64,000 nucleotides of DNA from Paralichthys olivaceus (Eukaryota > Chordata > Actinopteri > Pleuronectiformes > Paralichthyidae). The position numbers were made by a program, and so were the translations under genes. The stretch covers positions 2,574,501 to 2,638,500 of the forward strand of contig NC_091115.1 of NCBI RefSeq assembly GCF_024713975.1, in the 5' to 3' direction. The number at the start of each line of letters is the position of its first letter. Position 1 is the stretch's first letter. Of this stretch, positions 1 to 13,502 are shown piece by piece. The notes beneath the pieces were generated by a model that was not told where the DNA came from, did not search any database, and was given only the letters and a program-made list of their open reading frames with translations.

Positions 1-240
1 ATGAAGGGATACCTCCATGTTTTGGTGAAGGGGGGGGGGGGGTTCAGAACGTTCCAGGGGGATTGTGGGACATTAAGAAGGCAAATGGGAACATTCTGTA
101 GGGGTTGTGGAATGTTTAGGTCAGGGGTGGGTCAGGATGTTCTGGTGGGATGTGGAACGTGTGAGGGAGGGATCACATTCGTTCTGTTGAGGCTTCTACC
201 ATCAGAACGCTCTGATGAGGTTCTTTGGAATGTTTTATAA
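1..240. repeat. Degenerate G-rich minisatellite at window edge
   Basis: Loose repetition of words such as GGGACATT, GGGAACATTC, GTGGAATGTT and GTGGGATGTGGAACG, interrupted by a G tract at 31-42. The spacing is irregular, about 20-40 bases. The frame is open throughout, but the translation is low-complexity Gly/Cys/Phe and looks non-coding. The array may continue outside the window. Confidence 0.4.
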
Positions 241-3200
241 TTTATTAGGCTGCACTGACTAATATTCATACATTTACAATATATAATATATTGTCACTCA
301 CAGGGATGAAACCACAAAGAAATGATTACCCGACTTTACAGTTCAACACAGCTCCACAGATCATTGGACCAACCCTCAGCACATTGTTTCATTTTATGGT
401 TATTTTTTATATATATTTTTTTTTTTATAGCTTCTTTCGTTGCTGAGTGGCCAGAAAAGCAAACAAACAAAATCAAACCCACAAAAATGCTTTAAAATCA
501 CATCACGAATAATTTAATAGTTCTCTACCAGCACACGTGACGTCAGTGGAGCTGAAGCTCCCAGAAAAACTCATAAGATGAAATGCGATGCAACACAATA
601 ACCTTGCATTAGTAAAAATATTCTCCTGAAAGCTATGCCTGTGTGGTTGGTATTGTATTGGAGTATAATGTGCTGGAGGGATTTCAAATACATTTGTCCA
701 CATGCAAAAAAAAGACGAGAAGAAACTTATATATATATATAAGAAGCATCCACATGTCCTCATATCCTCAGTTGGTGCCAGAGAGATTTGGGAAACATTT
801 GGGTTAGTAAAGAGCAGTCGTTGGACTCAGACATTTTCATTTTTCATAATCTATAACAGAGAAAAGCAGCAGATATTCACAGAATCTGCTTGATGCTTCC
901 TATGAGTTGAAATATAAAGAAGCTAGAACGGCACTGGGTAGAGCTCAAACCTCCACAGACGCCCAACAGTCCCATTAAATTCTATCAAGCTGCACCCAAA
1001 TGCTTTTTAATCTTTCTTAAAAACAAACAAACCTACTCACAAACTGACACTGAAACCAAACCACACTCTGTCTACCGTCACTGTGTGAGTCACCATAACT
1101 GATTTTAATGCTGCTAGATTATATCATGTGATACCTGTAACCACCTCCATTGTTGACGTTCATTATGTTCGTGCCAGTAAAATTAACATCGGAGCTAATA
1201 TCAAATTCTCATGCCTCTCCCCTCTTTCTCTCTCTCTCTCTCTCTCTCCCTCTCTCGCTCTCTCTGTTTGTGTGACTTCATTGACTGCGTATGTGAGAAA
1301 GCAGGTGACAGACAGAAACCGAGAGCTAATTGACATGAAGCTGTTTTAATCCGGTTGTTGTCACGTCTCTGAGTCAGACAGGAAGGTGAAACTCTCCAGA
1401 GCAGAGTCTGTATGTTTCGGCGGCGTCTCTCTGTGAGAAAACAAATATCTCTTTGCTTCCTCATTTCTTTCAATATCTCATTTCCACTCCAACAGACACA
1501 CGCCCACGCTCATTTTGTCGACATAATAAAAACTGTCCGGTCGATTTATGTTGTGGGGATGAGATTAAAGCGATGGAGAAGATCATATTTAATTAACCTT
1601 GCCCTCATTTTCTCAGACAGGGAATGAACGTGTGCGAGTAAATGAGAACTTTAGGGGCTCCTGGGAAAATATACAGACAGAAATAATTTAATATTTTACT
1701 AATTTGCGGTGATCTAATGTCTCGATAATGCCACTGTCCGTGATGTGATGCTCTAATGTGTCTGTAACGTTGCGTTCAGTGACACTAGGGCTCAGAGGTA
1801 AAAAGCTGCAGTGCTATAACGCCTTGTTTATTCGTTGCAGCAACCAGGGCGAAGTCAAAACCACATCACTTCGGTCACAATCAATAGAGCAGCGAGACAC
1901 ATGCACATCCTCTGGGCTCAGTAAGTGGAGCAGTGAAGTTACGGTTTTTTGGGGGGGGGTTACAAAACGACTACCCCATCACACCTTTCATCACAAACCC
2001 TCCTCATCTCTCTGTGCCTGCCTGGAACCTGTCCTCAAATCTCAGTCTCGGTTTTTTTTCAAATCTGTCAATCTCCCTCTCCCTCTTTTTTTTTTTTTTA
2101 ATGTTACAAGCTGATGCTTTCATGCCAGCAATTACATTTTCTCTCATGATGCCTCCCACTCTCGGATGATCATTTTCCAGCTTTTATCTCTCCTGCTGCA
2201 CCTTAGCATTTATATTCAGTGACTCCTTCTTACGACGTAGCCTCTCGTCTCCTCGTGTAGAGCTCGTGGTCTGTGTTGCCCTGAAAAAACAAAAATATAT
2301 GTAATCCTTGGGCATCTGGCAGAAAAGATGGATCAGTCACTACGGCTGTATCCGGCTACATAAATGGCTTTTCCATCTACTGATGCTGATAAGCCCCATT
2401 AAACTCAATAGTGGACAAGTAATGATCCTTATATTTGCACGAGAACACAAACAAGCTGCGACACGAGGGGATAGACAGCACGAGGGAGGCTGCTGCTGTG
2501 GTGACAGTGATTAATCAGTCTGAGCTTCACCAGGCAGACGTAATAATAAGAAATGCACTCCAGCAGCGGGGTCAGATCTGACAGAGAGCCCCTACGAAAA
2601 CGTCTTGAGAGCAAGTAGTCAGACTAAACTAAGCTTCATGAATCCATCACTACTTCGGTAACAAGCTCTTTGCTATTTGTGTTTTCATAAACTTAAAAAA
2701 CTACATATTGTTACTCTCAAGTTTGACAGTGCATCAGAAATAGAAAAAGAAAGCAACTGATAGCATTTTAAAAAGTATAAGGAGAATGTGCAGTGGATGT
2801 CTGAAAGCATTACTGAGCTGAAGAGGAGGAGGTGCAGCCGGCTCCAGACTCCTCTTTTAATTCACTTTCCACTTTTCAGTTGTTGTCTCCTCCTCTCTCT
2901 CTCTCTCTCTCTCTGCACCTCACAAGCAACTCTTTCAAACAAACTAACATCACTCCTCCTGCTGCTCCTCTTCCTCCTCCTCCTCCTCCTCCTCCCTGAG
3001 CTCTTTCAGCCTCTATAATAGCATTTCTTAAGGGAGGACTATAGTTCCCTGCATTCCAGCCGTTCCTTTTGTCCAAGCTTAGCAGGGGAACTAAATCAAT
3101 GGGGCACTTGAATGGATTCGCTGGGAGTGGAAAAGGTTTGGCAGTTATTTTTTATGGCGCTCTGGCGGTTAATTTGAGCAGAGTGGAGATGAGGCTCCGC

Positions 3201-4174
3201 AGCAGACAGATGCAGCTCTGTCCAGGTGAACAACACGGTCACAAAACCCTGCTGTAGTTCTCCTGCACACAGTTGGCAGTGATGATACTGATAGGGCAGA
3301 AAAGAGACGAGGGGGATTTCGTAGCCTGGAGGTTTGAGGGCCCCAGGTTTTAAATTCCTACTGGGGAATGTGAATCTGTATTTCTGTCCGCTCCCTTAAA
3401 AACTACTACAAGTGAATTATCATGTTGTCGGGAAGCTTATTATCAACATTTGCAGCCTAAATACATCAGGTATCACGAGGCAGGATCCGGCTACAAATGA
3501 GGACACTGTGTTTTCTGTTGGAATTTGGGGACTTTTTACATTTTACAGGCAGAATTCAGTTTGGTCTCAGTATGGCAACAATATTAAACGTAAAGCCTCA
3601 TCTAAATAAACTGAAGTTCTAGATAAAGAATGTTTTATACTTGACAGTGTTGTTGCGTTTGTCAGATATTGAGATTTCAGGAAACTCGAATGGGGATTTA
3701 ATTGTGACATTTCTTGAGTAACAAATAAACTCAAGAAGTAGATCCGATGATCACATCGCTAGCATGCTAATCCTGCCTACCAAATTAACATTCAGATACA
3801 GAAATAGAAAGATTCTACATAATACTTAATTTACATATTTTAACTTTCCTTTCCTGATCTGAAACCGCAGCTGTTCAGCAATGTGAGGCGATCCCGACTA
3901 TCAGAATGTGGGGATGCTTTCATTAAGGTCGCTGCCGCCTCACTCAGGGCACCAGAGGCCGTTTGAAATAAATATCTAAGGGGGTCACACTTTCAAAGCA
4001 TGTGGGGGCACGAGCCACGCTTTCATGTGTCATCTCTCCGCATGCCCCCTACGTCAGAGCCAACCCTGCACCGCCGGCTCGTGACATTTCATCTCCTTTG
4101 TCTTCCCCTGAGTGGGTTGAGGTCCCTTTGGAGAATATTTTATTTTGCAGATTAAATGACACCTGCCGGGATAC

Positions 4175-4197
4175 GGGGGGGGGGGGGGGGGGGGGGG
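4175..4197. repeat. Poly-G tract, 23 bases
   Basis: An uninterrupted run of G followed by a purine-rich stretch (CGAGGAGGGAGAGAG). It is a slippage-prone homopolymer. No coding exon lies nearby. Confidence 0.9.
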
Positions 4198-4726
4198 CGA
4201 GGAGGGAGAGAGAATGAAAGGGATGGGGAAAAAAAGAGGTGAGACATTAAAGATCTGATAGAGATGAAAAAGAAGATGTTTCGACTGGCTGGTTTGTGAC
4301 GATCTCCATCATCAATCTGTCAGAACACAGACAAATTAAGAATGTTCATTTTCAGCAGGGCAGGGTCAAGTCCCGGAGTTACTTAAACTTAAGATAAATT
4401 GACGTGACAAAGAATAATGTCTCGTTATCTCTCAAACTACAGAGACTGAAGGTATCTATTGTTTCTCCCAGGCCAACTGAAGGAATCTAACATTTCTCTA
4501 TCTGCTGACTTCACTGAGAGAATAGACGACTACAGAGAAAACACTAAACCTTTGTTTATGGTACAAAGCCTGTTTACCCTGTTGGAGCAGGTACACCGAC
4601 AAGGTTATATGTTAATGAAGCTGAGTCAGACAAGCCAGGTATAAACAAAACCTTCAAATCTGCTCGAAAGTTATTCACACAAAGAGAATGCATTTATTTT
4701 GTGTTCTACTATTTCTGTTACCAACA

Positions 4727-4728
<2 letters not shown>

Positions 4729-4803
<75 letters not shown>
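4729..4803. repeat. (CA)n microsatellite, about 75 bp
   Basis: Uninterrupted AC dinucleotide repeat in the gene-free region. Confidence 0.97.
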
Positions 4804-4804
<1 letters not shown>

Positions 4805-5165
4805 CCGCCGATGTAACTAGTAATATAGTACTATATGGTAATAATAACAACTAGTTAGTTTATTATAATAATATATATAATCAGCTCAGAAATTAGCAAA
4901 TGTATGAGTTAAGTGTTAAAGTTAAATTGAGGAATGTGCGATACATCAATTTCTGATACAAACTTCACACTTACTATTATAAAATGAGGATTACAGTGTA
5001 AATTCTCTGCATGAATTAGATATCGATGAAATACTGCGTGTATTTGCTGTGTACTTAAATGTAGGTCAAGTGGAAGAAATGACTGAGAGTACAAGGGACT
5101 ATGAATTAGGCATTGTATGAATTTACATTACATGAAGAATTAAACGGGAAGAATAGCCCTTATTA

Positions 5166-5194
5166 ATATATATATATATATACATAGGGTTATT

Positions 5195-5227
<33 letters not shown>
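5166..5227. repeat. Two (TA)n blocks
   Basis: TA repeats at about 5166-5182 and 5199-5227, separated by a short CATAGGGTTATTAA spacer. Confidence 0.9.
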
Positions 5228-5231
<4 letters not shown>

Positions 5232-5472
5232 AGTATATTGTAGGTGATTACACAAAGTTCAATGACAGAGATTTATCTATGTTTATCTTTATCTTTCTGA
5301 GAAATAGATTCTCAGGTCTGCAACATGAACGTGGTATTAATACTGAGCTGAAGCCTCATGGTCACTACAGAGATGCTAGCATCATCACTTGTTGCCATGG
5401 TGACAAATTGAATGGTCCATGTGTAACAAGGCTGATGAGAAATGGATGGAAACAGGATGACAGTTTATAATA

Positions 5473-5476
<4 letters not shown>

Positions 5477-5513
<37 letters not shown>
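5477..5513. repeat. (GT)n microsatellite
   Basis: Uninterrupted GT repeat of about 37 bp. No gene is adjacent. Confidence 0.95.
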
Positions 5514-5516
<3 letters not shown>

Positions 5517-6829
5517 CTGGGGCTCTGCAGCTTTAGCAGTTACCTGGTCGTCAGTGAAGGTCACTGTCATCATCAGGGAAATTATACACACATGTAGCTC
5601 CAGTCTAATCAGTGTGGCCTCTCTCCACGTGTCTAATGAGGTTGTGTGCAAGATGCCAGTGAAGGAGATGCAGTGATTGTCACAGATAAAGTCGTTATTA
5701 TTGAAATGATAACTCAGTGAGGAGCTTAAGAGGACGTTTAAATTAAACAAACATCTATCGTTTCAACACTTTTCTGTTTCAGATCATTAGAACAATAAAA
5801 GAATTGGGGTCTGATAGTTTTGGCAGAAGAATAGAGGCTATTTGAAGATGTCAGATTAGCCCGTGGTAAAATACTGTAACTTGTTAAATCAGGGTTCACC
5901 CCGGGGTTGTACTTGAAATAATTGCGCTCTCTGTCTGAGTCATAACTCAGTGAAATCTTCAATCTGAAAAGAAATAGCCGTGTGTAAATCTGCACCGTTG
6001 GATTATTTGCAATCCTTCCCCATGGTTTTGCAATCAGTGCCTGAGGGGAGTGGGTAGAACACACAGTTCACAGTTTCTTACATTCAGTTTGACTTTCTCT
6101 GCCAGAGGATGGATCTTTAATTTTTCATCAGCATCTTTTCCAAGAAACATTCAGAAATCTACGTATTCGTGAAAAAATAAAAGATGCTCCTCAAAGCTGC
6201 AGAACGAAGAAGAATCATACGTTTTCTGAAACATCACAGTAATAACTAAGAGCTAATTCTGCATAATCTTAATGGAGCTAATCTGACAAACTGTGTTCAA
6301 ATACATGAGCTAAATAAAAAGTTGTAGCCTGAGGTGTCAGACTATGAAAACCCCTGGACTAAATTATTTTGAAGATTAAATAGAAGAGACTACAGCCGGC
6401 TGTGCTGATGAGTAACGTTCAGCTGCAGCGGCAAAAGCAAAAGCAAGAGCGTGGTGAGAATAGGTTTTTTTTATATTATTGTTGAAAACATGGCACTGTG
6501 TAAAACATCTGGAAGTTATTACTACACCAGGAGAATATGACGGGACAGGACAGGCGGCAAATACTGAATCAAGAACGTTAAACATCTCATTTAGCACCAA
6601 ACAGATGAGGAGCTGATTGTGTTAGAGGGGAAACGTTGTTGTGTGCATAGTGGGACATCGATTAACCTAATGTGTTTATTGTTTGATATTCTGAGGAATC
6701 TGCTGGAAGAAATGGATCATGAATGATGGGAGAGACTGGTCGCATCAAATCCAGTAGATTAAACAGGAGACAAATGAAAGTGCCCTTCACACCGAGGCAG
6801 AAACAACAAGAGGCCGCAGCCATGCTTCC

Positions 6830-7070
6830 AGCTCTGTGAGGCTGAGCTTTGAGCCAAATGCGGCCGGAACACCTTTCATTGGCAGGAATCTGGTCATAAA
6901 CCAAACTAATGGACACTGTTTAAAATCGTGACCAAGGTTGCAACAACTCATCCAGAAGGAGGACGTGAATGTCATAAAGTTTCACGGCAATTGATGAAGA
7001 AGATGCCGACAAACTTCCAGGGGATCTCAAAAGTCAGAGGAGGATTCATGTTCTGTGGACTGTCGAAGAT
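6830..7070. repeat. Interspersed repeat fragment, percomorph type
   Basis: Phrases such as GAGGCTGAGCTTTGAGCCAA, TGGTCATAAACCAAACTAAT, AAGTTTCACGGCAATTGATG and GGGGATCTCAAAAGTCAG occur in the same order as in a repeat I remember as very common in percomorph fish introns. That family usually reads like 'ttggtcataaaccaaag...', then 'ttcatggcaatccat...'. The copy is diverged and its limits are approximate. No transposase or reverse-transcriptase frame is seen. The family identity rests on memory, not on a database search. Confidence 0.45.
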
Positions 7071-8696
7071 TTATCAACAATCTACCAGCATCTCCATCCT
7101 TTGGGCCAGATCAAAACATGCCTCGTCTTTGGTTTGCAGCATCGCCGCAAAGATCTCAGATAAGAACATCCTATCATTCACCGCCTCTGGTCTCGTTCTA
7201 GACGTCTTTTCATATATAGACGCTTCAAATGTCCTCACACAGTGTGCACGTAAGGATAAACGCACACAACAAGTACACAACCACCGCATGAGCTAAAAAA
7301 ATTGTGTTGTTGACACGTTACACAGTGATGTCCTCGGAGATATTACCTCTGTTATGGGATAAACACGACTTAACGAGAGGGCAGACTGGGGGTGTGTGGA
7401 TAAAAGCAGAATGTGGATCAAGGTCTCGAATGCTGTGTACGGGAGACAGTGATGGTTTCCATGGTAAACAGGATGGAGGTGAGAAGAGTTAACAGTTTCA
7501 GGGCAGCTACATCTCTAAAGGCTGTGAAGACAGAGGATTTAACAACATATCGGGGGTGCAGGGGCTGTGAAAACATGATTATGTTGCAGCTGAAGAACTT
7601 TTCTGCAGAGCCGAGACCTTGAAGAGGCTGAAAACACTGAGGAGCGATGAAAAAAAAATGTCCTGCTGCTTCTTCCTTTTTATGTTTCCTTGTTTATGGG
7701 CTGGCAGGAAGAGTCCCATTATAGCGGAGGGCTTACATAACAAGATGTTTAACAGTATTTTGCATGCTGGCAGACTGGGGCACATGATGCATGCACACAG
7801 CAGTGCAGCGTCAGCACAATACGCACACAGACTCTATGCAGGCACTGGCCCAGGGACGCTTTTCTTTCAGACACATGAGTGCAGCGACCCGGGCGCCTGA
7901 GACTGTGATGGACAGATACAGACGGACAGGAGGAACACAAACATGACCTCCTGCTCGAGAGCTCGGGTGCAGAGCAGAGACATTCAGACGATAAAAAGCT
8001 CTCTGCAGTTGTTGTGCATGATCTATGGCTCGATGTAGACATTCCTCCGATGTTACTCAAGCTGCAGGGGCTAATTACACATTTCACACAGAGAGGGACG
8101 TGGTGAAACTTGTCTTACTCAACCTTTAACTGTTAACAACAACTTTCTTTGATTAGATCTCGCCATACAAAAGCAAAAGTAAGTTAAATAACATGAAGAA
8201 AACTGCATGAAGGCAACTCTTTCCTGCTTAAAACCCTTAAAATCTATTTTCTTACGACAGAAAGCTGCCAGGTCTTGGACGGTGTCCTTGCGAAGATGTC
8301 ACAATTTACAATCTTGGTTTGTACCGCGGCACATTTCAGCGACAAATCAACTTTTTCTGAGTCACATAAATGTAACCGGAGTAAACGCAGAGTTCACAAG
8401 GGCAATAACTCACAGCTGATTACATCTGACGACTGAATTCTTCTTTTCATTCATGCAGAGGAGTTCAAAAAACACCGAGCAGAAACAGCAGGGAGACAGA
8501 TTTAGGGTCGTAACAAGTGCAAACGCTGTACCTCCGTCACATAGATGATTGGAATAGCGCTGTGGTTCTTCCTCATGCCTCCTCTTCCTCACCGCCTGAG
8601 GTCAAAGTGCATGTCACAGCAGCTTCAGAGGACCCCTGCATATCAGAGAGCTGTGTGTGTCTCTGAGGTTAGGACTTGGACTCTGAGGGGGGAGGA

Positions 8697-8730
8697 GTGT
8701 GTGTGTGTGTGTCTGTGTGTGTGTGTGTGT
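8697..8730. repeat. (GT)n microsatellite, interrupted
   Basis: A GT repeat with one TC interruption in gene-free DNA. Confidence 0.9.
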
Positions 8731-9207
8731 TGTGAAATAGTTTGCTTCCTGTGTCTGCAGCTATCACACACTCAAATCCCAACATGCACACACACTGCCT
8801 CGTCCTGAGCTGCGTTCCTGACCTCTAGCGTTCTCACACATTCGGCCCTGCTGGAGACAAGACCACCTTAAAAGGCATGAAGCAGCAAAGAGGAGGTATT
8901 TTCTCTGATCCCTATCTGCCACCCTCCACTGGCTCCGGGGCGGGCACACGTCTGACAGCAACCTCTACTGCCAATCGTAGGTGGAGGGGTGGGGGGGTGG
9001 GGGGGGCATGATGGTGCAAGATGGAGAGGTGGCAAAAGGACAGCGGAGGGGCGGTGGGGGAGGTGGAAGGGAATGTATGAGCGTGGGAATTTTGAGTTAG
9101 TGCAGGAATCTCCTGCCAGACTCGAGCCCTGAGGGTGAACACACTCTACAGGATGGAGACTCTGACAGCACTTCAAGTCTGCAGAGCCAGATAACAGCCT
9201 GTGGTTC

Positions 9208-9210
<3 letters not shown>

Positions 9211-9240
<30 letters not shown>
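9211..9240. repeat. (GT)n microsatellite
   Basis: Uninterrupted GT repeat. No adjacent gene. Confidence 0.95.
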
Positions 9241-9242
<2 letters not shown>

Positions 9243-10436
9243 ATGTGACCGAGGCTGGACTCTGCACCCACTCCCACTCCTGTTCAAACACATTCTTCAT
9301 GACTGGGAGTGTTGAACCGGCTCAGTTTTGCTTCTTGTCAAGCACTCGACTTAAAGGATAATAAACATTCGGCTGTTTGTTATCTTTTAACGCGACATAT
9401 ATTCAACTGATTCTTTTCTTTGTATATCTTATCTCTCTGTGCCTTGGTTTAGGTTTCGCCCTCTTGAGTGCAGAATCATGATGAGTTGAGCAGAACTGGG
9501 ATGTTGATATTTCAGCAGCGAAAAGAGCAGAGAGGATCCATCAGCAGCAAAGATCCGGGAGAATTATAGTGAGTCTGGAAACGGCATCGCAACAGGACGA
9601 AGACCCGTCGACAGTCGCTGCATACGTTCGTCCACAGCAACGACAATTTTGTGAGAACCCTCAGAGAACCAAATTCAACTGTGCACTTCCTTGAGTCTTA
9701 AAAAAACAAACATGACCGAGTGTGAAACCGATATCATAAACGGTTCTCGAGATATTAGAGCCACATACACACAGAGGGAGAATTCAGGAAACATGTGCTT
9801 CCTTTGAGGGAGGTTGGGGGGGGGGGCAGTTTGGTTCAATGTAGGGGTCCCCCCCCCCCCCCCCAGGTCCCTTTTGCCAGGGGCCCCCAAACTCCTTTAA
9901 TACGGTCCAGTGTGAAAATACTCATCAAGGATCTCAGACGCTCCTGCAGGAATGAAATGTGCACCATGGAGAGGAGAGGAAGAGGAGAGGGGGGGGGGGG
10001 GGTGTTAAAGAGAAGGGATGGAGGTTCAGAGGAGGAGGAAGAGGAGGACGGTCAGGAGATATGACAGTTGGCAGGAGGGAAGACGAAGAGACAGAGGAGC
10101 GTGTCTGGACATCGAGACTCTTCAGTCTGTTTCTGGAGCCCAGCTGGCACCGCCACCAGCATCTACTGCTGCATCAGCTATTACCAGAGACATTATCTGC
10201 TCCACTTGCAGAGGATGAATCAGACGATAGCTGTCAGCCAAAGCAGGACGAAGACATAACAAACCATTTGTGGAATATGAGTTTGACTTTGACAAACATC
10301 AGACACGGCTCAGTTTTACTGTCAGAGCATTTTCCAGCTCATTGATTTTGATAATTAATTCCCGGGCTTTGTCTGGTTTCCACTGTGAGCAGGAACAGTC
10401 TCCTCTGGTTTCTAAATAAAGACCAGAGAGGCTCGT

Positions 10437-10441
10437 TGTTT

Positions 10442-10473
<32 letters not shown>

Positions 10474-10474
10474 G
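10437..10474. repeat. (GTT)n trinucleotide repeat
   Basis: About twelve GTT units in gene-free DNA. A second pyrimidine trinucleotide patch, (TTC)n, lies near 10655-10678. Confidence 0.95.
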
Positions 10475-11882
10475 CGTTCTGAAAGCGCTGAGTCAAGAGG
10501 AGGCCAGAAGCCCCCTGAGCCTCCTCAGCCTCTTTCTGATGCAGCCGAGGTGACAGAGCTGCCTCACAGATGTAAATCTAAAGGAACGACGCCCCCTCTT
10601 GGAAACAAATCACACAGAGGAAACTTACATCAAGTTGACTTTCCACCTCCTCTTCTTTTTCTTCTTCTTCTTCTTCGCCTTCCTCCTCCAAACTGTCGTC
10701 TCGAGGAAAAAGGAATGAAACTGTGAGTTTCCTCATCGAACTGCTCCGGATCCTTGAAACCAGAAGAACAATCGAGTCACTAATGTTTTAAACAGTAATA
10801 ATTTGTTAGTGATGCCTCCATGTGTGAGCATCCAAGAGGTTTTGAGATGATTAATGTGAGATCTGATATATAAATTACTTTTGTTTAACAACCTTACTTT
10901 GCTCGTTAAATGTTGGACATTTATTTTACCTGTCAAGACCTAAGAAATTAATCAAATGGAACCAACTGATAAAGTTTTGGTGAAAGTGATAATAACTTCT
11001 ACAAACTAGACAAACTGTTTCATATAAAGCGTCACAGGGCAAAAGTTTTAATTATCATTGTATTTCCTGTATCTACCTTATGGTATCTATGTAGTTTTAT
11101 TTATGTAAAATAAAAAAATTTTAGTTACTCAGGATTAATTATAGCTGAAAAATATACATAATATTTCCATTTGAAATGTAGTACAAATACAATATAAACT
11201 GCAATAAGAAACAAGCTTCTGCAACTGGCCGTGTTTAACTTCTAAACGTCTCCTGCTTCACTGGAGATAAGATATTTTACAGTTTCTGTTCATTTCAGAT
11301 TTTACACTAACGCTCGTAATTTCACTAAAAATGTCACAGGTACATTTAAATGAAAGATATAAAGGTGAATACAGAGGGATAAGTTAGTTTGTGTCAAAAG
11401 TAAATATCAAAATTATATATCTCTAAAGTTTAATGTTAAAATGGAAATAAAACAGTGCACAGACCTTTTCGTCTTCAGTCCTACATGAGCGTTCTGCTCC
11501 TGACTGGATATTCACAGAGACTGAGTCATGGGTGTGTGGGTGTGTGTGTGTATTTTGAGTCCAGTCACTTCCACACACACTCGTCAGCTCTGCAGAATCT
11601 CTTTGCACCTCAGGGAGAAATGCAGCACGTTGCAACTTCCCCTCAGCTCAGCATAATCCTGCAGATTAACATGCAACAGAGACACGGTGCAGTAAACTCG
11701 CAGCGACACAAACCACTGGACTCAGTGCACCGATACTGAAATATACGATGTACTGTATGTGATCTAGAACAATGTACTGTTACTACAAGACAAAATCATG
11801 GATTTATTTCCACAGTTCTCCCTTTGGAACTCCCTTCCGAACAAATCAGAGTCTGCAATGAACAAAAAAATAAAGATATAGA

Positions 11883-11921
11883 CATATATATATATATATG
11901 TATGTATATATATATATATAT
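11883..11921. repeat. (TA)n with TATG interruptions
   Basis: A TA dinucleotide repeat broken by TGTATG, lying just beyond the predicted 3' end of ndufa12. Confidence 0.9.
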
Positions 11922-12030
11922 ATGTATTATTATATTGTAGCTTCCACCACGAATCAATTCTCAACCTTTGGGGAACACAAATTTTCATGTAAGGACTGCG
12001 ACGCTCATTTTAAACATTTGCATAGAGATT

Positions 12031-12036
12031 TTTATT
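12031..12036 (-). other. ndufa12: ndufa12 polyadenylation signal
   Basis: TTTATT on the plus strand reads AATAAA in the sense of ndufa12, 71 bases beyond its stop codon. This gives a very short 3' UTR, as is usual for small nuclear OXPHOS genes. Confidence 0.65.
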
Positions 12037-12106
12037 CGGGACAAGTTGGATACAGCGGCAGGAAACCATAATTTACAGAGTTGAAAATGAAACGAGTGGT
12101 CAGAGG

Positions 12107-13502
12107 TCACTGGGCTCCAGCTTTGGGCGGAACCCACTCCTCGACCTTCTTGCGGGTGGTGGAGTACGGAACGTACTGCTGCGCGCTGCCGCTCACGTTG
12201 AACTGGTGGATCTCAGCCAGGAACTTCTTGGGCTCGGGTGGGTGTGTGGTGGGGGGGTCGTCTGTCATACAGTGCAGCCAGCGATGCCTAAAGAATTCAG
12301 AAACCATTTTACTGATCCTGAGATTTAAAACCATATTGCATAAGAGGACGTTTCAAAAATGTTTTCCACCCTAACTTGAAATAAGCATGTTACAAACACA
12401 CAAACAACTGTCGACATTGTTCTTTCCTAGTCTCCGCTATGACACTTTCATGTTGCTAATTATTTTGAGTTCGACTTGTGTTCAGGTCATTTTCACACAG
12501 TCCTGATAAAAACACATTACAAGTATCTTATAAGTATATTATAAGTAGATACATGAACTGCTGCATGTTAAATAATGTAGTTTATTGTATAATTTTCATA
12601 ATAAACTACGGATCGTACCATTCAGCAGGGACCATGCTGCCATCCACCTCCCACATGGTGTTCTTTCCGTTCATCTCTGTGGTGTAGATCACCCAGCGAT
12701 GTCGTCCTGAAACAACAAGCGATATTTTTTGGACTGTGTCAGTATTGGTCTGCAAAGACAAACGTTGTAAAAGTGATAATACAACATCCAAATATTAGTA
12801 TCTCCTACGAAATCCTCCTAAATCCACAAGATCCACTCACCGAAGAAATAGTTCTTATTGTCCTCGTAGTATTTGTTTCCATATTTATCGACACCGATCA
12901 GGGCTCCTGTCTTCACGTCATTCGCTCTGCAGACAAAACAATAATAATATCAACACAGACACTTCATTCGTATTTATTTATTAGAAAATTCAGTCAGTGA
13001 AGCATTAAAAAAATGTGTTCAAACTCAACTTGAGACCCGAATGAATCAGTGGCGACTGAAGTTTGTATCGATTCTCTCAGACTTGATGTTTGATAAGTTT
13101 AAACTCAGATGACCGATGTTTAACTTTGAATGTTCTGACATTTGAATGGAGTTCGGCGTCACTTCTCAAACACAAATAATAAAATGCGCAGAGACCAAAA
13201 CGTGTCACGGCCTCGTGTTCACATCGTGAATCACACCCAGAGACTTTATCCAGATGTTGTTTATGAGGAGCCAGATGTTTCTGGTGCAGTTAGCTGTCAA
13301 CATGCTAACTTAGCTCGGCAGAGCAAAAGAGATAAGAAAACAAAAAAACAAGTCCCGCTTCTGTTTCCTGTTTCATCTAAATGTTCTCACACACTCGTTT
13401 TTATTAAACTCACCTGAAGAGCTGCACGAGAAAACCCCGGACTCCCCCGTGACCTCCTAATTGTCCCAAAGCCCTTCGGACAACGTTCACATACTCCGCC
13501 AT
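12107..13502 (-). CDS. ndufa12: NADH:ubiquinone oxidoreductase subunit A12
   Basis: Accessory subunit of mitochondrial respiratory complex I, located on the matrix arm of the inner-membrane complex. Coding exons, in transcript order: 13414-13502, 12841-12926, 12619-12706 and 12107-12287. All junctions are GT-AG with matching phases, giving 147 aa (human 145). The start [10 protein letters not shown] is chosen because it opens exon 1 and matches the family N-terminus. Landmarks are [16 protein letters not shown] in exon 2, [11 protein letters not shown] at the start of exon 3, [13 protein letters not shown] at the start of exon 4, and the C-terminus [12 protein letters not shown]. The protein belongs to the NDUFA12/B17.2 family and has no membrane segment. 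It lies head-to-tail upstream of fgd6's 3' end on the same strand, 2.6 kb away. Nothing is missing, so I regard the gene as intact. Confidence 0.97.

Larger units (their letters stand above)
1..12030. other. Gene-free region downstream of ndufa12
   Basis: I see no exon with conserved protein similarity on either strand. Open frames are short and either overlap simple repeats or have random composition. The region holds many microsatellites, A/T-rich stretches, poly-G and poly-C tracts (about 4175-4197 and 9850-9864) and one interspersed repeat near 6830-7070. In human the gene beyond NDUFA12 is TMCC3; no exon of it could be recognised here. Conserved non-coding elements cannot be excluded without an alignment. 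Confidence 0.6.

Noticed and set aside
4175..4197. G-quadruplex regulatory element
   Set aside because: A pure homopolymer far from any promoter. No support for function.
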